NCBI GenBank assembly: GCA_964451365.1
Contig: CAYVIB010000016.1
Span: 32,861 to 96,860, forward strand
Length of the DNA stretch: 64,000 nucleotides
From: CAYVIB01 sp964451365
GTDB taxonomy: Bacteria; Pseudomonadota; Gammaproteobacteria; Pseudomonadales; Cellvibrionaceae
Direction: 5' to 3'
The translations under genes and the position numbers were made by a program. The notes beneath the pieces were generated by a model. The model did not search any database. It saw only the letters and a program-made list of their open reading frames with translations, and was not told the DNA's origin. Positions 49,402 through 58,317 of the stretch are shown piece after piece. Each line of letters starts with the position of its first letter. Position 1 is the stretch's first letter.

Positions 49402-52002
49402 TTGGCATGCGTTTTCGGGCAGGGAGGAAATCCACTCCCTGATCAAGGCGACCCCTTCCGTATCGACAACATTGCTACCGATGGGGGGCATCTGCAGGGC
49501 GTCGTTTCGAAGGTTCATCCGCGCAAGCAGAACAGATCGATCCGCGTCGCCGGGTGCCAGCCTGCGGGCGGTTGCTATTCCCATATTCCCGTTTTGTGGT
49601 TCTACATCGCAGATATTCATGTCGGCCAGGGAAGTTGAGTTCCGCAGATCCATATCGAGGTTGATGTTTCCTCCCGGGCGATGGCACTGGGAGCAGTTGG
49701 TGTGGAGATAGGCACGCGCTCTCGCTTCCAGCGGACTCGCCGCGTCATATGGATTGGCGAGCGCAATATCCTGAGGTGACTCGTTTAGCACGCCGATACT
49801 CTCAAGCGTCGTCAGTTGGTTTGCCGTTATGCCGGTCTGCGGATAAGTGAAGGGCTTGTTAACCTGCGCGGTTTCAGGGCCCAGGGCGCGACCAGCCGCT
49901 TCTGTATGACACTCCATGCACTGGTTGCCGCTGGGATAGATCCAGTTCTGGCCGTCTATATTGACCACGGCACCGCCACGTACAAGAGACGCGTCGTTAC
50001 CGGTGGTGTTCCAGGCATAGGTATAGCCCGCCCAGGTGCCGTCATTGTGGTGTTTGAACAGACGGGTTTCGATAAGTCGGTCATTCAGCCAGAAAGACTT
50101 CATTAACACGCTGCCGACCGGTAACTGCCAGTCCTGCTGTTCGTCGATGGAAACTTGCTGGCCCTCCGGCAGCGCCAGCCAACGTTGCTTTACCGCGCCA
50201 TCGGACCAGAACCCCGCGTTGATATCGTAGGGAATCAGGCCGCTTGCAGGTTGGGTCGGATCTTCCGGATCGACACAGCCGGTTTCCGAAAGCAGTAATG
50301 GAACCTGTGGTCCCGATGTCGGTGTTCCGGCGATAATCCGATAGATACTGCCTCCGTAGGTCAGCACGTACAGCTCGCCGAACTGATCCTCGGCAAACGA
50401 GGCGGTGTTAAAACCGGTATCCTCAAGCAATTTTTCAATCGCCCAGCCGCCGTTGCCGTCGGCCGCGAGGGCATAGATAGGACCGGTGCGGTAGTCGCTG
50501 AACAGGTACTTGCCTACCAGTGCGGGGATGTTCGATCCCCGGTAAACATAGCCGCCGGTGATTGACTGGAGTTCCGGTTGCGCCACTTCGGCTACAGGAT
50601 CGATCAGTCCGCTGGTGATGCACCCGGTGGTGGGTTCGTGGCAGTGCGCTCCTTCGCGAATGTCCCAGCCGTAGTTGCCGCCCTGCTGGATTATATTCAC
50701 TTCTTCCCATTCGTCCTGGCCCACATCGGCCAGCCAGAGGTCGCCGGTCGCCCGGTCGAAGGACCAGCGCCAGGGATTGCGTAGTCCCCAGGCGTAAATT
50801 TCCGGGCAGGCGGCGGTTCTGTCCGTCATGGCGGAGTCAGAGTTGCACAATGCCGTTTCGCTGGCGAACGGGTTTTCCGGTGGGATACTGTAGGGCGAGC
50901 CGGAATCGATATTTAGCCTGAGAATACTGCCCCAGATATTACTCGTATCCTGCGCGCGTTCGTGAGGATCGTGTCCGCTACCACCATCACCAATACTCAG
51001 GTACAACATTCCCTCCTCGTCAAAACCCAACTGCCCACCGAAATGGTTTTCAAACGGGTGAGTAAAGGATATCAACACTTCGGCGGAACCCGGGTCCAGC
51101 GTGGCTCCATCGTCGCCGGAAGTGTAACGGACAAGCTGGTTGACACAACATCCACCGCCGGGTTCGGACCCTTGGTAATAAAGGAAGACTTCCCCGTTGG
51201 TGTTGAAGTCCGGGTGAAAGGCCATGGCCAACAGGCCAGACTCACTGGCGGAAGAATCCACCCGGTCGGTAAGGTCGGCAAATTCAGATACGGTAGTCAC
51301 CGAACTGCTGTTGTCGAATGCCAGTATTCGTCCGCTCTTTTCCAGAATAAACCAGCGGCTGTTGTCACCCGGGGCTTGCAGTAGCGCCACCGGAGAGATG
51401 AAAGACAGCGCCGGAAATACTCTCTCGACGTCGATCGAAGAAGTTTCGTCGGGAGCATCGCCGGCCAGGCAGGTGGCATTGACCGGGCGTGCTTCGAGGC
51501 CGCTGACTCCCGGAGAGACCGGCGGATTTACTGTAACGGTTACCGTGTCTGTTGCTGTGGCCTGCTGATTGTCGGTAACGGTTAACTGAAAAATGTATTG
51601 TGTGGTGGTCGTAACCTGGGGGGCGGTAAATTGCGCGACGGCTGTATTGGCATTGGTTAATTCGATGGCTTCGCCGCTCGTCTGCTGCCAGAGATAACCG
51701 GTAATTTCTCCATCCGGGTCACTGCTGGCGGAGCCGTCCAGGTTTACCGCGCTGCCCGCCAACACAGATTGATTGTCGCCGGCGTCTGCCAGTGGATTCT
51801 GGTTTCCTCCGGGAGTAGGGGTAACGCCGGGTGTTGGGGTTATTGTTGGTGTAGGGCTTACTGTTGGAGTCGGCGTGGGCGTCGCTACTGGTGAAGGGCT
51901 TGGCGTGGGGGAAGGTGTATTGTCTGAATTATCCGAACCGCCGCCGCAGGCAGTTATCAATAAACAGAAGAAAATCGTCAACGCCGCATTGAATATACGC
52001 AT
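49399..52002 (-). CDS. Lipoprotein with PKD domain, PQQ-type sugar dehydrogenase domain and di-haem cytochrome c tail
   Basis: The 867-residue exported protein starts with a lipobox signal (LLITAC, Cys19) and a Thr/Pro linker (about 28-66). A PKD domain follows at about 70-158 (DAGDNQSVLAGSAVNLDGS, DPDGEITGYLW), then a glucose/sorbosone dehydrogenase-type beta-propeller at about 190-560 (GGQLGFDEEGMLYLSIGDGG, YAWGLRNPWRWSFD, DVGQDEWEEVN, GGNYGWD). The C-terminal part carries two haem c motifs, CMECH (695-699) and CSQCH (770-774), with NDALQMPPIGS as a possible Met ligand. It could oxidise a sugar-like substrate and pass electrons to its own haems. Cofactor and substrate are inferred; no PQQ synthesis genes are in the window. 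Confidence 0.88.
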   Translation of the reverse strand: MRIFNAALTIFFCLLITACGGGSDNSDNTPSPTPSPSPVATPTPTPTVSPTPTITPTPGVTPTPGGNQNPLADAGDNQSVLAGSAVNLDGSASSDPDGEITGYLWQQTSGEAIELTNANTAVAQFTAPQVTTTTQYIFQLTVTDNQQATATDTVTVTVNPPVSPGVSGLEARPVNATCLAGDAPDETSSIDVERVFPALSFISPVALLQAPGDNSRWFILEKSGRILAFDNSSSVTTVSEFADLTDRVDSSASESGLLAMAFHPDFNTNGEVFLYYQGSEPGGGCCVNQLVRYTSGDDGATLDPGSAEVLISFTHPFENHFGGQLGFDEEGMLYLSIGDGGSGHDPHERAQDTSNIWGSILRLNIDSGSPYSIPPENPFASETALCNSDSAMTDRTAACPEIYAWGLRNPWRWSFDRATGDLWLADVGQDEWEEVNIIQQGGNYGWDIREGAHCHEPTTGCITSGLIDPVAEVAQPELQSITGGYVYRGSNIPALVGKYLFSDYRTGPIYALAADGNGGWAIEKLLEDTGFNTASFAEDQFGELYVLTYGGSIYRIIAGTPTSGPQVPLLLSETGCVDPEDPTQPASGLIPYDINAGFWSDGAVKQRWLALPEGQQVSIDEQQDWQLPVGSVLMKSFWLNDRLIETRLFKHHNDGTWAGYTYAWNTTGNDASLVRGGAVVNIDGQNWIYPSGNQCMECHTEAAGRALGPETAQVNKPFTYPQTGITANQLTTLESIGVLNESPQDIALANPYDAASPLEARARAYLHTNCSQCHRPGGNINLDMDLRNSTSLADMNICDVEPQNGNMGIATARRLAPGDADRSVLLARMNLRNDALQMPPIGSNVVDTEGVALIREWISSLPENACQ

Positions 52003-52095
52003 TTTGCCCCCGCCCGTAGTTTTCCATACATACAGATACTAATTACTTCTTTCGCTTTCGACTACGGCAGCAGCAGGAGATTCCAGGAATGTTTT

Positions 52096-52539
52096 TTATC
52101 TTTTGCGACGGTCGACACCCGTCCCGTGAAAGTAAACAAGTTTCCCTCCCTGCCAGCCTCCGATGACCAGGCAGAGAAAGCCTGCAAGGGACAGGGCAAA
52201 TGCTTTGCCGTTTCCACCGTTTCCCGTTGGTAAAAGGGGAGATTCGACACGAAAAAAATAGCTGAGCAGATAAATGCTCCAGGCGCTGAGCATTAATGTC
52301 ATGTGGAACTGTGCCGTTCTCTGGATAGCGGAATTATCAATCTTTAAATAATCGATAACGCCAGCCACCATCGCCGGAAGGGCGGCGATAAGGCCTGCTA
52401 AAAGAATAAACTCCGCGGAAAGCGGGACATCGACAAACCGCGTTGTGACATCCACCCGCATTGCGACATCCACCAATGTCGCGAGGCTAAAACATCCGAT
52501 TGGCAGGTGCACCAGGGCAGGGTGCAGGGGGTGAGCCAT
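52096..52539 (-). CDS. DUF2231-type integral membrane protein
   Basis: The 147-residue protein has four hydrophobic segments and begins HPLHPALVHLPIGCFSLATL, the LHP.LVHFPI signature of the DUF2231 family. AALPAMVAGVIDYL follows. Such proteins are often linked to cytochrome or haem-copper oxidase genes; their function is unknown. Its ATG directly follows the stop of the next upstream gene (TAAATG), so the two are coupled. The C-terminus is basic. Confidence 0.82.
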   Translation of the reverse strand: MAHPLHPALVHLPIGCFSLATLVDVAMRVDVTTRFVDVPLSAEFILLAGLIAALPAMVAGVIDYLKIDNSAIQRTAQFHMTLMLSAWSIYLLSYFFRVESPLLPTGNGGNGKAFALSLAGFLCLVIGGWQGGKLVYFHGTGVDRRKR

Positions 52540-52884
52540 TTACCCTCCAAAAGCCGTGGCGAGAACTAAAAGAAAACCGGTAACCGCAACGCCGGCATGT
52601 ACGAAGACGATGGGTTTTGGAGGAATTTTGCTTCGCAAGTGGAAAGAGGCCAGAAAGAATCCGCCCAGTGCCGCCACCACAAGTGTGGCTGTAGCAACAA
52701 TCAATAGTCGGGTCGCACTGCCTTCGTAAAGGGTCAATCCGAGCAATGCCAGCGCTGTCGCTCCAAACAGGGCATGCAGTAGTGATAAAACCCAAGGAGC
52801 GAATTGTGCTTTGAGTACGCGAGAGGCCAGGAGCAAGCCAGTCACGGCAGCGAAAATCAAAATGAGAACAGCATAGACAATCAT
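52540..52884 (-). CDS. Small four-helix membrane protein of unknown function
   Basis: The 114-residue protein has four membrane segments (about residues 2-20, 28-50, 60-80 and 92-112) with HALFGATALALLGLTLYEG and VFVHAGVAVTGFLLVL. The two His residues within or next to helices could bind haem, but this is speculative. It precedes and is coupled to the DUF2231 gene and is divergent from the cysteine-rich regulator. Confidence 0.75.
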   Translation of the reverse strand: MIVYAVLILIFAAVTGLLLASRVLKAQFAPWVLSLLHALFGATALALLGLTLYEGSATRLLIVATATLVVAALGGFFLASFHLRSKIPPKPIVFVHAGVAVTGFLLVLATAFGG

Positions 52885-53060
52885 GGTTTATTTCCCAATT
52901 TAATTGGTTTTCTTGTTACCCAACAGAGACTATAGATAAATTTATTAATATATACAATATAAATATGTTATAAATAATTAAATTAATTTTGTTAATGCCA
53001 TTTTTTATGTCCAAATATGATTAAATGGCTTTTTTGATTTTCCCAGGTTCCGGAACGCTT
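52885..53060. promoter_or_regulatory. AT-rich divergent promoter region
   Basis: The 176 nt between two divergent genes are strongly AT-rich, with runs such as TTTATTAATATATACAATAT and TTATAAATAATTAAATTAAT that contain several possible -10 boxes and short inverted repeats. The regulator encoded at 53061 is a natural candidate to bind here. Confidence 0.4.
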
Positions 53061-53723
53061 ATGTCTGCATTGGAAACCTTTGGCGACCGCCAACAACAGC
53101 TTCTGAGGCATCTGCTGTATAGCGAAGCCGGCTCTACGGTGGATGAGCTTTCCAGGGCATTATCGATCTCGCGAAATGCAGTGAATCAGCATATCGCCAG
53201 CCTGGAAGGCAGTGGGTTTATCTCATCGACCACCCAGGCCCAGGCACGGGGCAGGCCGAGCAATCTGTATTCCCTTACTTTAAAAGGGCGGGAGCTGTTC
53301 CCGCGCCATTACGACCTGTTTTCCAGCATGTTGTTACGGGTCGTCCGGCATAATATGGGTGACGAAAAATTTCGCCGGACGCTGGATGAGTTGGGAGAAG
53401 AGTTGGCGACCGGATTTCGGCACCGGGTGCAGTCGAAGCAGGGACGACTCGCACAACTGAAGGAGATCGCCCGAATACTGCACGAACTCGGCTACGAGGC
53501 CCGATTTTCTGAAAACGGGGAAGACAGCGCGGGGAACAGTTCGCCCGAGATTATCGCCAGCAACTGCGTCTATCACAAACTTGCCGAGGAAAACCCGGAC
53601 GTCTGCCAGCTTGACCTGAGCCTAATGTCCCGGCTGCTGGGTGAAAAGATTGAGCACAGGGAGTGCATGGTCAGAGGCGGCACCCGCTGTCGTTTTGGCA
53701 TCTGCGCCGGAACAAAAAAATAA
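53061..53723 (+). CDS. HTH regulator with a C-terminal cysteine cluster, probably Fe-S sensing
   Basis: The 220-residue protein has a winged-helix N-terminus (LLYSEAGSTVDELSRALSIS, RNAVNQHIASLEGSGFI, GRPSNLYSLTLKGRELF) and a C-terminal sensor domain with cysteines at 169, 182, 202, 210 and 215 (NCVYHKLAEENPDVCQ, HRECMVRGGTRCRFGIC). The layout resembles SufR-like and related Fe-S regulators in which C-x12-C begins the cluster site; here too the first two are 12 residues apart. The ATG at 53061 is preferred because the conserved part starts there; 53025 is in frame. It is divergent from two small membrane protein genes and may control them. Confidence 0.82.
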   Translation: MSALETFGDRQQQLLRHLLYSEAGSTVDELSRALSISRNAVNQHIASLEGSGFISSTTQAQARGRPSNLYSLTLKGRELFPRHYDLFSSMLLRVVRHNMGDEKFRRTLDELGEELATGFRHRVQSKQGRLAQLKEIARILHELGYEARFSENGEDSAGNSSPEIIASNCVYHKLAEENPDVCQLDLSLMSRLLGEKIEHRECMVRGGTRCRFGICAGTKK

Positions 53724-53724
53724 C

Positions 53725-54060
53725 TCACTTAGGCAGGCTTTCCGACAAGGCTTCCAAGGTCCTGCCGTTGGTTTCCGGCATCATCCTGATAACGTAAAAC
53801 AACTGCAAAACCATCATGCCGGCGAAGAAGGTAAAGATACTTTCCGGCTGAAACCGGCTGAGCATATAGGGCATGACCAGGGTCAGCAGCGCGGCGAAAC
53901 CCAATGGGTACCGCAGCCGATCGCCTGTCCCTTGGCTCTTACCCGGTTGGGAAAAACCTCGGCGATAAATACCCAAATCACAGGAACTTGAATAGTGATG
54001 ACAGCACCGCCATAAACGAGCCTCAGTTTCAATGGAGTTGAAGTTGTCGTAGTCGTTTAT
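53725..54060 (-). pseudogene. Frameshifted C-terminal remnant of an MFS sugar porter
   Basis: On the minus strand, one frame reads GAVITIQVPVIWVFIAEVFP then NRVRAKGQAIGCGTHWV. The sequence then shifts by one base into FAALLTLVMPYMLSRFQPES, QLFYVIRMMPETNGRTLEAL and SESLPK. (A/S)E(V/I)FP.RVRAKGQ and PETNGRTLE are sugar-porter signatures of the last membrane helices. The earlier helices are absent, so only the 3' quarter remains. A lost sugar uptake gene beside sugar-oxidising genes is notable. Confidence 0.72.
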
Positions 54061-54209
54061 AACTTCCGGGTCTATACTCATCCATAAAGATGCCGGGTTG
54101 GCTTCTTCGGGGTTCGTCTCTTTTGCGGTAGGGACGGCGATCAAACAAAATCGACACCGCCGCATTACTTGGCGGCAGGTTAAAAATAAAAAATTACAGG
54201 GAGGGCGTC

Positions 54210-56411
54210 ATGGTCTGTAGAGTCTGTAATATTCTGTATACGCTGTTTTATTCTCTTTTTTACGCACTGAAAAAGTTCTTCACTGCAATCAAGGATAAAC
54301 TGGTTTCGATATTCCCGTTCCTTGGCAAGATAAAACGTTGTCACTGCGTGGATGCGGTTGCATACGTTATTTTGTTCCTGATCATGGTTTTCATTTCGGG
54401 AAAAACCTACCAGCACATGGACCAGCACGAGCACCGGGGTGCGATCGAGGTGACCGAGTCGGAGTTTCATGACGGTCATGGCGTGCCCGTGTATCTCGAC
54501 CAAGGCTGGGCAGAGTCGGACAGCCTTTGGTTTTACAACACCACCCAGGGCTCCGGTCTGTTACCTTACGACTTCTTCCTCGTGCTGGAGCAAAAAGATT
54601 CCACGGAGCTGTTCCGCTCGGTGGCCAACATCGACAAATATCGATACCTGCCGCAGCAAAAAACGTTTTTCAACCCCGATGCCCTGCCGGTGGGTTTCGT
54701 GAAGGATACCTACCAGGGTAAGGACTACGTGGGATATACCTGCGCAGCCTGCCATACGGGGCAGGTTAACTATAAAGGCAAAGCCATTCGTATCGATGGC
54801 GGTCCTTCCATGGCGGACATGCCGGGATTCCTGTACGCGATGGAAGCGGCGATGGTCCAGACGCAGGACGAGCCGGAAAAACGCGAGCGCTTTGTAAAGG
54901 CAGTGCTGGAACTGGGAAGTTACGATTCGGAAAAGGAAGTGCTTGCCGATCTGGAAACCTGGACCCGCACGATTCGGCAATATAACTTCGTCAACCATTC
55001 GGACTTGGAATATGGTTACGCCCGGCTGGATGCTTTCGGCCGGATTTACAATCGTGTTCTCGAGCACATCATTAATAAAAAGCAGGCAAGGAATGTCTTG
55101 ATGCGTGTGGTCGACGACAAGGGCAACTGGCTGCTTACCAAGGAACAGGTGGATCTGGTTCTGGAAGATGCCGATGAAACCATTATCGGCAATGCGCGCT
55201 TTGCCAAGGTGATCGAGCGGCTGATGTCCACCGAACCGGGTTATCCCGGGCTGGCGGTCGAGCAGATCAAATATGTGCGGGACGCCATCTTCAATACGCC
55301 CAACGCGCCCGTCAGTTATCCCTTCCTGTGGGATGTCACCCATTCCGATTATGTGCAGTGGAACGGTATCGCCAACAATGCCGGGGCGGGGCCGCTGGGG
55401 CGCAACGCGGGCGAGGTGGTTGGGGTGTTCGGTATTCTCGACTGGGAAGCGAAAGAGCCGGGATTCTTTACCAGTATTCCAGCGCTGGTGTCCGGGCAAA
55501 AACGCGGGGCGATTGAAATCGATTTTAAGTCCTCGATTGACCTGGTGAACCTTGAGCGCCTGGAGGATCACCTGAAGAGCCTTAAATCACCGGTCTGGCC
55601 CGAGGATATTCTCGGCAGGATCGATCGCAAAAAAGCGGCTCGAGGTGAACTGATTTATGCCCGTTACTGCCAGTCCTGCCATCAAATTATCGACCGCAAC
55701 AACTGGGACAGACTGATTGTTGCCAGAATGTCCTCGCTGGAAAATATCGGTACCGATCCCGCGATGGCGGAAAACAGTGTCAATTACCTCGGTAATCCCG
55801 GCAACTTTGCCAGCACCTATCAAAAAGAAACGGTCGGCACGCTGATCGCGGGAGATCCGGCGCCGGTTGCGCAGATCCTTACCGCGGCCACCAAGGGTGT
55901 GGTGGCCACGCCGGACGCCGATAAAAACGTTATCCGCCGTACCCTGGACTGGCTGTATGTGTTGGGTATGTCCTTCTTCGACAACGATATAAAACCGAGC
56001 GTTAAAGCCGGCAACTACGATCCTGATACCACCGCCAAACCTTATCGGTCGCTGCTTGCGTACAAGGCCCGGTCGCTCAATGGCATTTGGGCAACCGCGC
56101 CGTACCTGCATAACGGTTCGGTACCCACGCTTTATGATCTGTTGCTGCCGGTTAAACGGAAGGACGATCCTGAAGACGGGGAATACCGGCCCAACGAATT
56201 CATGGTGGGTAGCCGTGAGTTCGATCCGGTAAAAGTGGGTTTCGTTACCGAAGGTTACGACGGCTTCCTTTTTAAAACCGGTAAGCGCGGCAACTTCAAC
56301 ACCGGGCACGAGTACGCCGCCGGCAAGACGGCACAGCTCAACGGGGAGGTATTACCGGCACTGAATTATGACGACCGAATGGATTTGCTGGAATTTCTGA
56401 AAACACTATAG
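54210..56411 (+). CDS. RoxA-like di-haem cytochrome c protein, membrane anchored
   Basis: The 733-residue protein has a basic N-terminus with a membrane helix at about 49-64 (AVAYVILFLIMVFISG) and two haem c sites, CAACH (178-182) and CQSCH (487-491). The C-terminal motif LNGIWATAPYLHNGSVPTLY is shared with the RoxA/RoxB rubber oxygenase and di-haem peroxidase families. DAFGRI and PFLWDVTHSDYVQWNG are also typical. It is probably periplasmic and membrane-tethered, using O2 or peroxide on an unknown substrate. Compared with its paralogue it has about 180 extra residues, mostly an N-terminal extension and a middle insert. The substrate cannot be inferred. Confidence 0.85.
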   Translation: MVCRVCNILYTLFYSLFYALKKFFTAIKDKLVSIFPFLGKIKRCHCVDAVAYVILFLIMVFISGKTYQHMDQHEHRGAIEVTESEFHDGHGVPVYLDQGWAESDSLWFYNTTQGSGLLPYDFFLVLEQKDSTELFRSVANIDKYRYLPQQKTFFNPDALPVGFVKDTYQGKDYVGYTCAACHTGQVNYKGKAIRIDGGPSMADMPGFLYAMEAAMVQTQDEPEKRERFVKAVLELGSYDSEKEVLADLETWTRTIRQYNFVNHSDLEYGYARLDAFGRIYNRVLEHIINKKQARNVLMRVVDDKGNWLLTKEQVDLVLEDADETIIGNARFAKVIERLMSTEPGYPGLAVEQIKYVRDAIFNTPNAPVSYPFLWDVTHSDYVQWNGIANNAGAGPLGRNAGEVVGVFGILDWEAKEPGFFTSIPALVSGQKRGAIEIDFKSSIDLVNLERLEDHLKSLKSPVWPEDILGRIDRKKAARGELIYARYCQSCHQIIDRNNWDRLIVARMSSLENIGTDPAMAENSVNYLGNPGNFASTYQKETVGTLIAGDPAPVAQILTAATKGVVATPDADKNVIRRTLDWLYVLGMSFFDNDIKPSVKAGNYDPDTTAKPYRSLLAYKARSLNGIWATAPYLHNGSVPTLYDLLLPVKRKDDPEDGEYRPNEFMVGSREFDPVKVGFVTEGYDGFLFKTGKRGNFNTGHEYAAGKTAQLNGEVLPALNYDDRMDLLEFLKTL

Positions 56412-56518
56412 AAAATGGCGTCTATACTTGTTTTTAAGCGCCTAAGATGTTGAGTCTGTCACATAATTGCCAGGTTCTCTCACGGCGTTAAATCCATAAA
56501 TCCGGCAGTTGTCCTGAA

Positions 56519-56546
56519 GCAGCGGGTATGGGATTCACCCGCTGTT
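56519..56546 (+). repeat. Hairpin between the two RoxA-like genes
   Basis: CAGCGGGT / ACCCGCTG pairs over 8 bp around an ATGGGATTC loop, without a T run, just upstream of the second gene. It may be a leader element or a repeat fragment; the GGGATTCA core recalls the TTGGGATTCA family. Confidence 0.45.
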
Positions 56547-56580
56547 GCTAATGACGGATAGCAAAGCCAAGGGATTTGTC

Positions 56581-58245
56581 ATGATTAAACGCCGCAACGT
56601 CCTCAGTGCCTTATCCCTGCTTTTTGTTCTTTTGTCGATCCTGGGTTTCATTCTTTTCGCATCAAGACCGATTCAACAAAAATACTCCCGCTACAGCGTC
56701 CCCGAAAACGTTATTACCCTCGAACAAAACTGGACTGACGATATCCGACAGCAGGTAAATTTTACCAGTTTCGGTTCGCGGCTGATGCTTTACGACTGGT
56801 TTATGAACCTTGAGCTGGCGGATAACACGCTTCTACTAAGTGATGATAGGGTGCTGGAGAAGTTGGGTTTTATTCCGCAGGAGCCGGCGGAAAATAATCC
56901 GGACGGGCTGCCGGCGGGATTTTCGCGCGACAGGTCGGGCGATGGCGAGATTTGGGTGGGGCTTACCTGCGCCGCTTGCCACGCGGGCCTACTCAAATAC
57001 AAAAGCAAAATTATTCATATCGACGGTGGACCGGGCCTGCTGGATTTTGATTCGTTTGAAAAAATGGTTTCCGGCTCATTAAAGTCGACGTTGGCGGATG
57101 CGAACAAGTTTGAGCGTTTTTCAAAACGTTTAGGGTACGAGACAGAAGAAGAACAAAACCAGTTAAAAGATGATCTTAAGGCGCGCGTGGCCTTCTTTGA
57201 TCTTCGAAACGGGGCGAACGAAACCGACGTACCCTCCGGCTATGGCCGGCTCGATGCCTTCGGGCAAATATTCAATGCCGTCGCCGTGGAGGCGCTGGGG
57301 CTGCCGGATAACGGTCACCCGCCGGACGCGCCCGTGAGTATTCCGGTGTTGTGGGATGCCTCCCATCTCGACCTGGTGCAATGGAATGCCTCCGCCATCA
57401 ATACGGAACCGGGGCCACTCGCGCAAAACGCCACAACCGCGCTTGCGGTATACGGCGAGATGGATTTAACGGGAGATGACAGCTTGGGTTATGCCTCGTC
57501 CATCCACTTCAGGAACCTGGGATATATCCAGAGTCAATTTTATAAACTGCAATCTCCGGTCTGGCCGGAGGAGATATTGGGTAAACCGGATAAGGAAAAG
57601 GTCGCGCAGGGTGAAAAAATATATCGACAGCGCTGTTTGTCCTGTCACGAATTGATTGACAGGAGCGATCCTGAACGAAAATTAAGAGCGGGCGTGATTC
57701 CCTTGGCTGAGGTGGGAACGGATCCGAAGATGGCGACAAACTTCACCCAGTCCCGTTCCAGGACCGGCATGCTCCAAGGCAGCAAATCCGGCGTGTTGTT
57801 CGGGGAAGCATTTGGCGAGTCCGCCCAGACCATTGAGCTGGTGCTGAATGCGGTGGCCGGTTCGATGCTGGATCAATTATTGGCGACCATTTCCGCCGTC
57901 ATTAACGAGTCGCGGGACGTGTACGATGCGGAAATGGATTTTACCCGCAGCGCTTACAAGGCCCGATCATTAAACGGCATCTGGGCCTCGGCGCCTTACC
58001 TGCACAATGGGTCCGTGCCGACGTTGTACGATTTACTGCTCCCGGCCGAACGGCGGCCTGAAACCTTTTATGTAGGCAGCCGCGAACTGGATGTTGTTAA
58101 AGTGGGTTTGCGAAGCGATCAAACAGAAAACGCTTCGCTGTTCGATACGGCGCTGACGGGGAATTCCAACGCCGGGCATGAATTTGGCTCCGCGTTATCG
58201 GACAGTGAACGCTGGGCGCTGGTCGAATTTTTAAAAACACTTTAA
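56581..58245 (+). CDS. RoxA-like di-haem cytochrome c protein, second paralogue
   Basis: The 554-residue protein has an N-terminal anchor or signal helix (residues about 9-27) and haem sites CAACH (130-134) and CLSCH (352-356). It shares with the upstream paralogue LTCAACH, DGGPGLLDFDSFEK, SGYGRLDAFGQIFN, LWDASHLDLVQWNAS, PVWPEEILGK and LNGIWASAPYLHNGSVPTLY. The ATG at 56581 follows AAGGGA; an in-frame start 36 nt upstream would extend the N-terminus before the signal. It is likely exported and acts on the same kind of substrate as its neighbour. The tandem pair probably arose by duplication. Confidence 0.85.
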   Translation: MIKRRNVLSALSLLFVLLSILGFILFASRPIQQKYSRYSVPENVITLEQNWTDDIRQQVNFTSFGSRLMLYDWFMNLELADNTLLLSDDRVLEKLGFIPQEPAENNPDGLPAGFSRDRSGDGEIWVGLTCAACHAGLLKYKSKIIHIDGGPGLLDFDSFEKMVSGSLKSTLADANKFERFSKRLGYETEEEQNQLKDDLKARVAFFDLRNGANETDVPSGYGRLDAFGQIFNAVAVEALGLPDNGHPPDAPVSIPVLWDASHLDLVQWNASAINTEPGPLAQNATTALAVYGEMDLTGDDSLGYASSIHFRNLGYIQSQFYKLQSPVWPEEILGKPDKEKVAQGEKIYRQRCLSCHELIDRSDPERKLRAGVIPLAEVGTDPKMATNFTQSRSRTGMLQGSKSGVLFGEAFGESAQTIELVLNAVAGSMLDQLLATISAVINESRDVYDAEMDFTRSAYKARSLNGIWASAPYLHNGSVPTLYDLLLPAERRPETFYVGSRELDVVKVGLRSDQTENASLFDTALTGNSNAGHEFGSALSDSERWALVEFLKTL

Positions 58246-58250
58246 ACGCA

Positions 58251-58292
58251 GGGCAGGTAAGCGATGGTTCGACACTTCGGGCGCCACCCGCC
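58251..58292. repeat. Palindromic repeat between convergent genes
   Basis: GGGCAGGTAAGCGATGGTTC, then GACACTTCGGGCGCC and ACCCGCC. It is the same type as the two copies around the toxin-antitoxin pair at 14.5-15.2 kb, with a few changes, and lies between the second RoxA-like gene and the convergent surface protein gene. Confidence 0.7.
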
Positions 58293-58317
58293 TTTTCTCC
58301 ACTTATTCGGCGTTTTG

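Noticed and set aside
54561..55571. 336-codon minus-strand frame opposite the first RoxA-like gene
   Set aside because: The plus strand has two haem motifs and family motifs; the minus frame has none.
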